Shown here piece by piece: positions 56,950 through 64,000 of a stretch of DNA of 64,000 nt (the stretch's first letter is position 1; each line of letters opens with the position of its first letter). Both the position numbers and the translations under genes were made by a program. Under the pieces are notes generated by a model. The model had not been told where the DNA came from and did no database searches. It saw only the letters and a program-made list of their open reading frames with translations. The DNA is from Dactylosporangium sp. AC04546 (GTDB taxonomy: Bacteria > Actinomycetota > Actinomycetes > Mycobacteriales > Micromonosporaceae), in contig NZ_JAHYSG010000057.1 of the NCBI RefSeq assembly GCF_022095675.1, forward strand, positions 1 to 64,000, read 5' to 3'.

Positions 56950-57846
56950 GTCGACGCAGTGCGGGTCGTCCTCGCAGTGGTCGACCTGCAGCGTCGTGTG
57001 GCCGATCTCCCAGCGCTCCCGCAGCCGGGTCTCGATCGCGGCCCGCACCGCGTGGCAGTCGCCCTCCTGGTCGACGAGCACGTGCGCGGAGAGCGCCGGA
57101 TAGCCCGACGTCACCTGCCACACGTGCAGGTCGTGCAGCTCGACCACGCCCGGGACGCCGGACAGCTCCCGGCCGAGCGTCGCCGGGTCCATGCCGCTCG
57201 GCGCCGCCTCCATGAAGATGCGGCCCGACTCGCGCACCAGCTGGACGCCCGAGCGGATCATCAAAGCCGCCACCACCAGTGAGGCGATCGCGTCGGCGCG
57301 GTCGAACCCGGTCAGCAGCACCACCAGGCCGGCGACCGCGGCCGCGACGAACGCGAACAGGTCGGTCAGCACGTGCTGGAACGCGCCCTCGATGTTGAGG
57401 CTGGCCCGGTTGGCCTTGCCCATCGCCCACACCGCGACCAGGTTGACCGCGACGCCGGCGAGCGCCGTCACGAGCACCGCGCCGCCGCCGACCGGCGGCG
57501 GGTTGACCAGCCGGGTGATCGCCTCGTAGGTGATCCAGACCGACAGCAGCAGCAGGGTCAGCCCGTTGGCCTGGGCGGAGAGGATCTCCGCGCGCTTCAG
57601 CCCGAACGTGTAGCCGCCCGACGGCGGCCGGGCCGCGAGCCGGGTGGCGAAGAGGGCCAGCGCGATCGCCGCCGCGTCGGAGAGCATGTGCGCGGCGTCC
57701 GACAGCAGGGCGAGGGAGCCGACCAGCAGGCCGACGACGACCTCGACCGCCATGAAGCCGACGATCAGCGCGAGGGCGAGCGACAGCCACCGGCGGTCGG
57801 CGTCCTCCCGCGGTCCGTGCTGGTGGTGGTCGTGGTCGTGCCCCAT
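56917..57846 (-). CDS. Cation diffusion facilitator (Zn/Co)
   Basis: A 309-residue CDF transporter exporting divalent metals such as zinc in exchange for protons. N-terminal His-rich MGHDHDHHQHG, six membrane helices (about 24-215), metal residues in SDAAHMLSDAAA (helix 2) and HVLTDLFA (helix 5), and a C-terminal ferredoxin-like cytoplasmic domain (about 220-309) with more His/Cys. ATG 57846 has TAAGAT eight bases upstream. Confidence 0.93.
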   Translation of the reverse strand: MGHDHDHHQHGPREDADRRWLSLALALIVGFMAVEVVVGLLVGSLALLSDAAHMLSDAAAIALALFATRLAARPPSGGYTFGLKRAEILSAQANGLTLLLLSVWITYEAITRLVNPPPVGGGAVLVTALAGVAVNLVAVWAMGKANRASLNIEGAFQHVLTDLFAFVAAAVAGLVVLLTGFDRADAIASLVVAALMIRSGVQLVRESGRIFMEAAPSGMDPATLGRELSGVPGVVELHDLHVWQVTSGYPALSAHVLVDQEGDCHAVRAAIETRLRERWEIGHTTLQVDHCEDDPHCVDSHGAAYRAAG

Positions 57847-57854
57847 GGGACCCA

Positions 57855-57860
57855 ATCTTA
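57855..57860 (-). promoter_or_regulatory. -10 box TAAGAT, leaderless CDF
   Basis: TAAGAT with an eight-base spacer before ATG 57846. Confidence 0.45.
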
Positions 57861-57965
57861 TGCGTACTTCGCTATATGACGCAGCGGTGTGTCGTCGTTT
57901 CCACGGTGAGGTTCCGGGGCATCCATATGGCGTGCGGCGGCCGCAGACGCGAAGGGAGCACGACC

Positions 57966-58385
57966 GTGGGCATGGAGGTCCGGCTTTCGCTCTCACTGCC
58001 CCGGGACCGCTCGACCGTCCCGCTCATCCGCCGCGTGCTCGACGCCGCCCTCGCGGTGTTCGCCGTCACCAAGGACTGCCGTGACGACATCGGCCTCGCC
58101 GTGGGGGAGGCGTGCGCCAACGCCGTGCAGCACGCCGACTCCGGCGCCGACTACGAGGTGACGGTCACCATCCAGGAGGACCGGTGCATCATCGACGTCG
58201 TCGACGACGGCACCGGCCTCGACTCGGTCACCCCGCCCGACGCGCCGCCCGACGCCGAGTCCGGCCGCGGCCTGCGGATCATCCACGCGCTCGCCGACAT
58301 GGTGGAGCTGCACAACGGGCAGCCGGGGAAGATGGCGCTGCGCATCGTCAAGATGCTGACTGTCGTGCCCCCAGTTCGTGCCTGA
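57966..58385 (+). CDS. ATP-binding anti-sigma factor kinase-type protein
   Basis: A 139-residue single HATPase_c_2 domain (RsbW/SpoIIAB type). The N-box GLAVGEACANAVQHA, G1 box DVVDDGTGLD and G2 box GRGLRIIHALAD bind ATP. Such proteins hold sigma factors and phosphorylate STAS antagonists like the one at 10757. No sigma gene is adjacent. GTG 57966 with AGGGAG upstream chosen. Confidence 0.9.
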   Translation: MGMEVRLSLSLPRDRSTVPLIRRVLDAALAVFAVTKDCRDDIGLAVGEACANAVQHADSGADYEVTVTIQEDRCIIDVVDDGTGLDSVTPPDAPPDAESGRGLRIIHALADMVELHNGQPGKMALRIVKMLTVVPPVRA

Positions 58386-58525
58386 ACGGCGACAGCACCG
58401 TCACGCGGCGTCGCGCATGCTCTTCCCTGGAATCCGGATTCGCACACAGGGTGCGACGCCGGAGCGCGCGGGAGCCGTTGCGCTGGATGCAACGACAACT
58501 GCCGCGCAAGGGGAGGACGACGGAG

Positions 58526-58795
58526 ATGACCACCGACAGTTCCACGACGCTGTGGACGGTCCAGGAGCGGGCCTGGAAAGAGGAGCTGCCCGACCTGCCG
58601 GACGAGGTCATCGCGCTGCTGGCGCCGCCGGTCGTGGTGAGCGCCTCGTCCTGGAGCGCGCCCGCCGGCCCGGCACCGGCGCCGGCCCTCGCGCTCGTGC
58701 GCGCCCCGCGGTTCCTGTCGCCGGTCGCGTCCCGCAACGCGCGGCGCCGCACTGCGGGACGGGCGGTGCCCCGTGCCGCGGCCCGCATCGCCTGA
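58526..58795 (+). CDS. Small Ala/Pro-rich protein, unknown
   Basis: An 89-residue protein with an ordered acidic N-terminus (LWTVQERAWKEELPDLPDEVIALLAPPVVV) and a low-complexity Ala/Pro/Arg tail. GGGAGGA before ATG 58526 supports translation. No family recognised. Lies between the anti-sigma gene and DUF1015. Confidence 0.6.
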   Translation: MTTDSSTTLWTVQERAWKEELPDLPDEVIALLAPPVVVSASSWSAPAGPAPAPALALVRAPRFLSPVASRNARRRTAGRAVPRAAARIA

Positions 58796-58812
58796 GCTAT
58801 AGCGTTTCGTAC

Positions 58813-59985
58813 ATGACGGTTGCGTACCCGATCGCCCGAGCCTGGCTGTCCACCGGAGGCACCGGCGCGCAGAACTACGACGAGTTCGCCGACGACGCCG
58901 AGATCACCGAGATCATCGCCGCCAACCCGTCCAGCGCGCTGGCGGTGGAGATGCCCCACCGGGCGCCGGAGAGCGTCGGGAAGCCCTTCCGCGACTGCCT
59001 GCCGGACGCGGTCGCCCGCCTCCAGGCCGCCAAGGACGACGGCCACTACGCCGCCGCCGCCGACGTCGTGGTGCTGTACCGCATCACGGCGCCCGACGGG
59101 GCCCGCGCCTACGGCCTCTGGTGCATGATCGCGACCGACCAGATCTCGACCAGCGCCGACGAGCCCGGCGCCGTCATCCGCAACGAGGACGTCTTCATCG
59201 AGAAGGTCCGCGAGCGGGTCGCGCTGGCCGAGGCGACGAAGCACCTGCTGTCGCCGGTCCTGCTGCTGCAGACCGCGCACGGCGAGGCGCTGCACGCCGC
59301 GCTCGCCCAGGCCGTCGCCGACGCCGGCGCGCCGGCCGTGGCCGATACCGACCCGGCCGGCCGCACGCACGAGATCTGGGCCGTCGGCGCCGGCGCCACC
59401 CGCGACCGGCTGCTCGCGCTCGCCGGCGGCGGAGAGCTCGTCGTCGCCGACGGCAACCACCGCAGCCTCGCCGCGCAGACCGCCGGCTACCCGCGCTTCC
59501 TGGCCGTCGTGACCACGCCCGAGTCGGTGGCGATCCAGCCGTACAACCGGCTCGTCTCCGAGCTGCCGGAGGCGCTCGACGGCCTCGACATGGAGCCGCT
59601 GGGCGTCCCGGCCGACGTCCCGGCCACGGGCGGCCGCGTGCACCTCCACACCCGCGAGGGCGCCTGGTCGGTGACGCTGCCGAAGATCGCCGACGCCGGC
59701 GTCGTGGAGAACCTCGACCACGCGCTCGTCGAGCGCCGGCTGTTCGCCGAGACGCTCGGGCTGGAGCCCGGCGACAAGCGGATCACCTACGTCGGGGGCG
59801 ACTACCCGGCCGCGTGGCTGCGGGGCGAGGTCGACGCGGGCCGGGCCGAGCTGGCCGTGCTCATCGCGCCGGTGACCGTCGACGACTTCGTCGCGGTGAA
59901 CCTGGCCCGGCAGAAGATGCCGCGCAAGAGCACCTGGTTCACGCCGAAGGCGCGGGCCGGTCTCGTCGTGGTCGAGCTGGATTGA
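58813..59985 (+). CDS. DUF1015 family protein
   Basis: A 390-residue protein of the DUF1015 family, which is often found with serine and C1 metabolism genes. Core motifs include NYDEFADDAEITEIIAANPSSAL, a central VADGNHRSLAAQT (about 217-229) and PYNRLVSELPE. Biochemical role not established. No partner genes adjoin. The start ATG 58813 follows a TATAGC box by nine bases. Confidence 0.85.
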   Translation: MTVAYPIARAWLSTGGTGAQNYDEFADDAEITEIIAANPSSALAVEMPHRAPESVGKPFRDCLPDAVARLQAAKDDGHYAAAADVVVLYRITAPDGARAYGLWCMIATDQISTSADEPGAVIRNEDVFIEKVRERVALAEATKHLLSPVLLLQTAHGEALHAALAQAVADAGAPAVADTDPAGRTHEIWAVGAGATRDRLLALAGGGELVVADGNHRSLAAQTAGYPRFLAVVTTPESVAIQPYNRLVSELPEALDGLDMEPLGVPADVPATGGRVHLHTREGAWSVTLPKIADAGVVENLDHALVERRLFAETLGLEPGDKRITYVGGDYPAAWLRGEVDAGRAELAVLIAPVTVDDFVAVNLARQKMPRKSTWFTPKARAGLVVVELD

Positions 59986-60019
59986 ATTTCGCTGCCATCA
60001 CCCGATCGTGGTACACACT

Positions 60020-60041
60020 AGGCCGCTCGTACTAGCGGCCT
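60020..60041 (+). terminator. Hairpin after DUF1015
   Basis: An 8-bp perfect stem AGGCCGCT / AGCGGCCT with a six-base loop, 34 bases after the DUF1015 stop, without a U tract. It may end that transcript or precede the small membrane-protein gene. Confidence 0.4.
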
Positions 60042-60051
60042 GGGGTGGCAC

Positions 60052-60240
60052 ATGCAGATCTTCATCGCGGCCATGGTGGCCGCCTGTGGCGTCGGCGCCT
60101 TCGCCGCGGCGGCCCTCACGTGGGACCGGCGGCGGATCTGGAACCTGACCACGGGCGGCACCGCGGCCTGGGTCGGCGGCCTGTGCCTGCTGGGCGCGGT
60201 GCTGGTGACGGGCTCCTGCCTCGGCCTGATCCGGTTCTGA
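60052..60240 (+). CDS. 62-residue two-helix membrane protein
   Basis: A small protein made of two transmembrane helices (about 3-22 and 37-58) with WDRRRIWNLTTGG between. No family recognised. It lies 13 bases before rpiB and may be a leader or a real membrane peptide. Confidence 0.55.
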   Translation: MQIFIAAMVAACGVGAFAAAALTWDRRRIWNLTTGGTAAWVGGLCLLGAVLVTGSCLGLIRF

Positions 60241-60253
60241 CAGACTTCCGGGT

Positions 60254-60727
60254 ATGCGCGTCTACCTTGGTTCGGACCACGCCGGATACGAGCTGAAAGT
60301 CCACCTGGTCTCCGCCCTCGGGCTGCAGGGCTACGAGGTCGTCGACGTCGGCCCGGCGAAGTTCGACCCCGACGACGACTACCCGGCCTACTGCTTCCAC
60401 ACCGCCGCCCGCGTCGTCGAGGACGAGGGCAGTCTGGGCGTGGTGATCGGCGGCTCGGGCAACGGCGAGCAGATCGCCGCGAACAAGGTCCCCGGCATCC
60501 GCGCCGCCCTGGCCTGGAACCAGGAGACCGCCCAGCTCGCGCGCGAGCACAACGACGCCAACGTGGTGGCCGTCGGCGCCCGCCAGCACACCCTCGACGA
60601 GGCGACCACCCTCGTCACCACGTTCCTCACGACGTCGTTCTCCGGCAACGAGCGGCACGCCCGGCGCATCGCGCAGGTCCTGGCGTACGACACGACCCGC
60701 GTCCTGCCGCCGCTCCCGGAGGAGTGA
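60254..60727 (+). CDS. rpiB: Ribose-5-phosphate isomerase B
   Basis: A 157-residue enzyme interconverting ribose- and ribulose-5-phosphate in the pentose phosphate pathway. GSDHAGYELK (about 6-15), GGSGNGEQIAANKVPGIRAAL (about 66-86) and the C-terminal RQHTLDEA are characteristic of RpiB/LacA. In M. tuberculosis it is Rv2465c, next to Rv2466c; here three small genes and the CDF transporter intervene. Confidence 0.95.
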   Translation: MRVYLGSDHAGYELKVHLVSALGLQGYEVVDVGPAKFDPDDDYPAYCFHTAARVVEDEGSLGVVIGGSGNGEQIAANKVPGIRAALAWNQETAQLAREHNDANVVAVGARQHTLDEATTLVTTFLTTSFSGNERHARRIAQVLAYDTTRVLPPLPEE

Positions 60728-60730
60728 CCG

Positions 60731-60928
60731 TCAGCTGGTCGGGGAGCGGCGGCCCGGGCGGGTCAGCTCCTCGCGGGGCACCCAGCCGCGCCGGATGATC
60801 TGGAGGTCCCGGTCGGCCGCGGCGAGATCCTCCTCGGTCGGCCGGGCCGCGTCCCGGGCGCGCATGGCGGCCGACACGCTCACCTGCGACGCGCCGCCGC
60901 CGGCGTTGGATCCCACCCATCGCCACAC
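60731..60928 (-). CDS. 65-residue conserved-looking small protein
   Basis: A short acidic/basic protein (SVSAAMRARDAARPTEEDLAAADRDLQIIRRGWVPREEL) convergent with rpiB, three bases apart. The helix-rich stretch AMRARDAARPTEEDLAAADRDL looks like a real coding sequence, but there is no clear Shine-Dalgarno for its GTG start. Function unknown. Confidence 0.5.
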   Translation of the reverse strand: MWRWVGSNAGGGASQVSVSAAMRARDAARPTEEDLAAADRDLQIIRRGWVPREELTRPGRRSPTS

Positions 60929-60958
60929 CCTACCGCCTCACCCGGCCCAGTGGACCGA

Positions 60959-62179
60959 TCAGAAGATCTCGATCGATACCGGCGCCACCGACCACCCGAA
61001 CGCCGTGCTCAGCGCGGCCGCCGCGCCCGGGCGGTGCTCGGTGACGCGGCCGTTGAGGGCGAGCGTGCCGAGGCGGGTGCCGCCGAGGTACGCGGCGCCG
61101 AGGTCGGCCACGTCGAGCGTGACGTCGGGGGCCGCGTCGACCCGGGTGCACGTGACGAGCGCGCCGCCCGCGCCCACGCGCAGCCGCCAGGTGCCCGCGT
61201 TCTGCGCCAGCAGCGCGTCGGTGACCTCCATGACCACGTCGACCGGCGCCGCGTACTTCCGCGAGGTGAGCGCCCGCGGCAGGTCCACGATCCGCACCCA
61301 CAGCCCGTCGCCGACCTTGCCGCGGAGGTGGCGCGGCTCGTCGACCAGGTGGAAGAGCGGCTCCTCCACGCTGCCCAGGCCCAGCACGACCTTGCGGCTG
61401 AGGTCGATGCGCAGCAGGAAGCGCCACAGCTCGGCGTAGGCGACCGGGGTCGCGGCCACCACCTCGAGGACGTTGACCTCGTGCTCCGGCCCGTGGTCGT
61501 TCCATTCGCCGCGGACCTTGTACCGCGCGTACCCGTCCACGACGCCGGCCGGGTTCTCGAACAGCACCGCGCGCTTCGCCGTGTAGCCGTCCCGCTGCTG
61601 CTCCGGGTCCTTCGTCAGGTGCGCCCACCAGGTGGTGTTGCGGCTCGACCAGCCGGGCCGGCCGGGCAGCGCCCGGTCGTACACCTCGGCGAGCTCCTCG
61701 ACCACGTCGGCGGGCGCGGCCTGGCGCAGCGTCCCGGCGGCGGCCGGGACCCGCAGCGACACCTCCCGGCGGTCGATGCGGTACGTCACGTTCTGCGCCG
61801 CGAGGCCGTAGCCGAAGCGCTGGTAGATGCGCCCCTCGCTGGCCCACAGCACGGCGACCGCCTCGGGCACCTCGCCGAGCTGGTGGGTCATCATGCGGCG
61901 CAGCAGGCCCTTGCGGGTGTGCGTCGCGGCGACCGAGACGGCGGTCACGTGTGCCGCCGGCAGCACGCCACCCGGCACGGCGAGGTCCCGGGTGAAGGCG
62001 CCCGCCGAGGCCACCACCTGCCCGGAGTGTTCGATCACGAGATACCGCGGAAGCTCGATCACCGTGCGGATCGAATCGCTCGGGTCGGGGGCGGCGGGCA
62101 CGGCGAACGCGTCGCGGATCACGCGGCTGAAGGCGTCGACGTCCTCGGCGGTGGCGGTGCGCAGGGCATAGTCGCTCAT
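60959..62179 (-). CDS. Eis-like GNAT acetyltransferase
   Basis: A 406-residue acetyltransferase of the Eis type: N-terminal GNAT domain with VAATHTRKGLLRRMM (acetyl-CoA loop, about 86-100), a second GNAT-like domain (about 150-290) and a C-terminal sterol-carrier-like domain ending at PVSIEIF. Eis enzymes acetylate amines on peptides and aminoglycosides. TAGACA seven bases before ATG 62179 suggests a leaderless transcript. Confidence 0.9.
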   Translation of the reverse strand: MSDYALRTATAEDVDAFSRVIRDAFAVPAAPDPSDSIRTVIELPRYLVIEHSGQVVASAGAFTRDLAVPGGVLPAAHVTAVSVAATHTRKGLLRRMMTHQLGEVPEAVAVLWASEGRIYQRFGYGLAAQNVTYRIDRREVSLRVPAAAGTLRQAAPADVVEELAEVYDRALPGRPGWSSRNTTWWAHLTKDPEQQRDGYTAKRAVLFENPAGVVDGYARYKVRGEWNDHGPEHEVNVLEVVAATPVAYAELWRFLLRIDLSRKVVLGLGSVEEPLFHLVDEPRHLRGKVGDGLWVRIVDLPRALTSRKYAAPVDVVMEVTDALLAQNAGTWRLRVGAGGALVTCTRVDAAPDVTLDVADLGAAYLGGTRLGTLALNGRVTEHRPGAAAALSTAFGWSVAPVSIEIF

Positions 62180-62186
62180 CCGGTTG

Positions 62187-62192
62187 TGTCTA
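62187..62192 (-). promoter_or_regulatory. -10 box TAGACA, leaderless
   Basis: TAGACA with a seven-base spacer before ATG 62179. Confidence 0.4.
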
Positions 62193-62283
62193 CCTCGTGA
62201 CCTCCACTGAGCGCGACCGATTTGCGCGCTCGTTACTCTCGAAATGGTCTGGGGGAAACATTGTTGCTGGGGGGAGTGGCGTC

Positions 62284-63996
62284 ATGACGCAGGGTGCGTT
62301 GCTGGACCTCGTGTGTGGTCCGGCGAGCCCTTTGGCGGAGACGTTCCAGCGGTACCGCCTGGTCGCCCACCTGGGCTCGGGCGGACAGGCCGACGTGTAC
62401 CGCGCCGTGCGGGTCTGCGGCGGGGTGACGTCGGCGCCGATGACGGTGAAGGTGTTCCGGGTCGACCCGCAGCGCCCGATCGCCGACGAGCTGCGCTCCT
62501 GGGACAAGGGTGACGCGGCGCTCATGGATCTGAACAACCGCGGCGTCCCCGGCATCTGCCGGCGCGCCGACGGCTTCTACGGGCCGCCGCCGCACCGGCC
62601 GGGTGAGCGCCCGGCGCCGGGTGACGCGGTGCCCTACCAGGTGTACGACTACCTCCACGGGATCAACCTGCGGGAGTACGTGGCCCAGCGCTCCGGCTCG
62701 GCGCCCGGCGCCCGGCGGCTCAACGCCGTCTCGGCGCTGAAGACGCTGACGGGGATCCTGCAGCACCTGCACCACCCGCAGGAGACCGGCGCCACCCCGG
62801 TCCTGCACATGGACGTGAAGCCGTCCAACGTCATGGTCCTGGCCACCGGCGAGGTGCGGCTCATCGACTTCACCGGCGCGCGGTACTACCGCGAGGAGGA
62901 GATCACCCAGATCGCCTACACCCCGGAGTCGGGCGGCCCGGAGGCGTTCGGCGGGGTGAAGTACGTCGGGCCGGCGTACGACGTGCACGGCTTCGGCGCC
63001 GTGGCGTACTTCCTGGTCACCGGCGCCTACCCGCGCGTCGACGGCCGCAGCGACCAGCACGGGCAGCGCCACCAGGAGGCGTCGCCGCCGCCGTGGAACG
63101 TGCTGCGCCGCCACCCGCTGCTGGAGCGGGTGCCCGCGCTGCGCGACCACCTGCACGCGCCGCTCGCCGACCGGCCGTCCGACCGGCCGGAGACTCGCGA
63201 GCTGGCCGCCTGGCTGACCGGGCTGTCCGAGCTGGTCCGCCGGGCCGGCTTGCCCGACGTCGGGTGCGACTGGCACGAGCCGGAGCAGACGAGCACCGAG
63301 GCCGGCCGGGCCGTCGGCCGCGCGCGCCCGTCGGTGACGGGGACGGAGACCGACGCGTACCAGCGCATCGAGCGCCTGGAGCGGGAGCTCGTCGCGCTGC
63401 GCGCCGCCACCTCCGGCGTGACCGCGTTCCACCAGCCGGTGCCGCCGCGGGCCGCGCCGACCGCGATGGCGCCGCCGGTCTCGGCCCCGCCGCTCTCCAG
63501 CGTGCCCGTCTCGCCCAGCGGGGTGGCGGTCAACGCCGACGGCGTTCCGCAGATGCGGGGCCGGGCCAAGGTCGTCGCGCGCCCGGCGCCGGACCCGACC
63601 GGGATGATGCCGGCCGATCCGGTGGAGGAGCGTCCGCGGTACCGCCCGGAGCCCGGCGAACGCGCCCGCGCGCTGAAGATCGGGTGGGAGCTGACCGGCA
63701 CGGGCGCGTTCATCGCGTTCATCTGCTGGGGCCTCTGGGCGCTCGACTCCGACGGCAGCCTGACCGGCCCGTTCATCGCGTTCCTGGTGGTGCTCGCGGT
63801 CGCCGTGGGCGTGTTCGCGCTCGCCCGCCTGCTCGGCCGGCTGGTCCTCGAGCAGCGCCTGGGCCGCGTCCGGCGCACCGCCAAGGGCGCCCACGCGCTG
63901 ACCGGCCTGTTCCTGGCCCTGGCCGGCATCGCGTACCTGCGTGAGGTCGGCTGGTTCATGAGCTTCTACGGCTGGCTGAAGGGCATGATCTGGTGA
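62284..63996 (+). CDS. Membrane-anchored Ser/Thr protein kinase
   Basis: A 570-residue Hanks-type kinase. P-loop HLGSGGQADVYRA (29-41), the ATP-binding Lys in TVKVF (56), and catalytic loop HMDVKPSNVMV with Asp and Asn present. The metal-binding motif reads IDFTGA instead of DFG. After a coiled/Pro-rich linker (about 360-455) come three transmembrane helices at the C-terminal end (about 470-490, 497-520 and 533-555). GGGGAG before ATG 62284 supports the start. Targets unknown; no phosphatase adjoins before the window edge. Confidence 0.88.
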   Translation: MTQGALLDLVCGPASPLAETFQRYRLVAHLGSGGQADVYRAVRVCGGVTSAPMTVKVFRVDPQRPIADELRSWDKGDAALMDLNNRGVPGICRRADGFYGPPPHRPGERPAPGDAVPYQVYDYLHGINLREYVAQRSGSAPGARRLNAVSALKTLTGILQHLHHPQETGATPVLHMDVKPSNVMVLATGEVRLIDFTGARYYREEEITQIAYTPESGGPEAFGGVKYVGPAYDVHGFGAVAYFLVTGAYPRVDGRSDQHGQRHQEASPPPWNVLRRHPLLERVPALRDHLHAPLADRPSDRPETRELAAWLTGLSELVRRAGLPDVGCDWHEPEQTSTEAGRAVGRARPSVTGTETDAYQRIERLERELVALRAATSGVTAFHQPVPPRAAPTAMAPPVSAPPLSSVPVSPSGVAVNADGVPQMRGRAKVVARPAPDPTGMMPADPVEERPRYRPEPGERARALKIGWELTGTGAFIAFICWGLWALDSDGSLTGPFIAFLVVLAVAVGVFALARLLGRLVLEQRLGRVRRTAKGAHALTGLFLALAGIAYLREVGWFMSFYGWLKGMIW

Positions 63997-64000
63997 GGCG

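Overview
This window is a stretch of high-GC actinobacterial chromosome. GTG and TTG starts are common, many genes have a TANNNT box only 6-8 nt before the start codon (leaderless transcripts), and two blocks follow the gene order of Mycobacterium tuberculosis. The type of dispersed palindromes and the spore-former-like regulators suggest Micromonosporaceae (Actinoplanes/Dactylosporangium-like); that placement is inference. There is no rRNA, CRISPR array, insertion sequence or prophage. The DNA is mostly single-copy metabolic and housekeeping genes in short translationally coupled operons.

Layout. 1-7.7 kb: dispersed palindromes, an M28 peptidase, a structured small-ORF element, a lipoprotein, an ankyrin/S4 pair, a CE7 esterase, a CBM-like surface protein, an oxidoreductase with a MerR-effector-like partner, and an orphan LacI regulator with its own operator. 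8-10.2 kb: ctaD. 10.2-13.2 kb: a gene-free stretch with repeats, a STAS protein, and the NAD salvage pair pncA-pncB. 13.2-26.3 kb: a LAL-type LuxR regulator divergent from a dynamin-like GTPase, then clpS-DUF2017-mec-cysO-cysM, a metallo-beta-lactamase-fold phosphodiesterase (Rv1339-like), two glycosyltransferases, an SGNH hydrolase, rph and rdgB. This matches M. tuberculosis Rv1330c-Rv1341, with murI and the rhomboid gene missing and sugar-transfer genes in their place. 26.6-34.3 kb: a complete histidine-utilisation operon (rpiR-type regulator, hutU, an M20 amidohydrolase, hutF, hutI, hutH), with four-base stop/start overlaps at hutU-M20, hutF-hutI and hutI-hutH, a ten-base overlap at M20-hutF, and a short gap after the regulator.

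34.4-38.1 kb: MOSC protein, a degenerate HAD-like protein carrying small tandem duplications, a membrane protein, and then the most unusual locus. On the minus strand lie a class I tRNA with anticodon UAG, a DUF7873-like gene, and two consecutive RNAs that fold as tRNAs only if their halves are read in swapped order (T-arm half first, acceptor/D-arm half second), each joined through an eight-base loop containing TTTCC. 38.1-46.5 kb: transglutaminase/alpha-E/circularly permuted ATP-grasp cassette, bcp, a CopC-CopD fusion, a low-complexity membrane protein, orn and tRNA-His.

46.5-60.7 kb: secreted propeller-like protein, glbO, MFS, MscS, HNH, ctaJ-like, DUF5130, pepN, an Rv2466c-like thioredoxin-fold protein and rpiB, again close to the M. 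tuberculosis Rv2465c-Rv2470 order, with a CDF transporter, an anti-sigma kinase-type protein and DUF1015 interspersed. 60.7-64 kb: a small conserved-looking protein, an Eis-like acetyltransferase and a membrane-anchored Ser/Thr kinase that ends four bases before the window edge.
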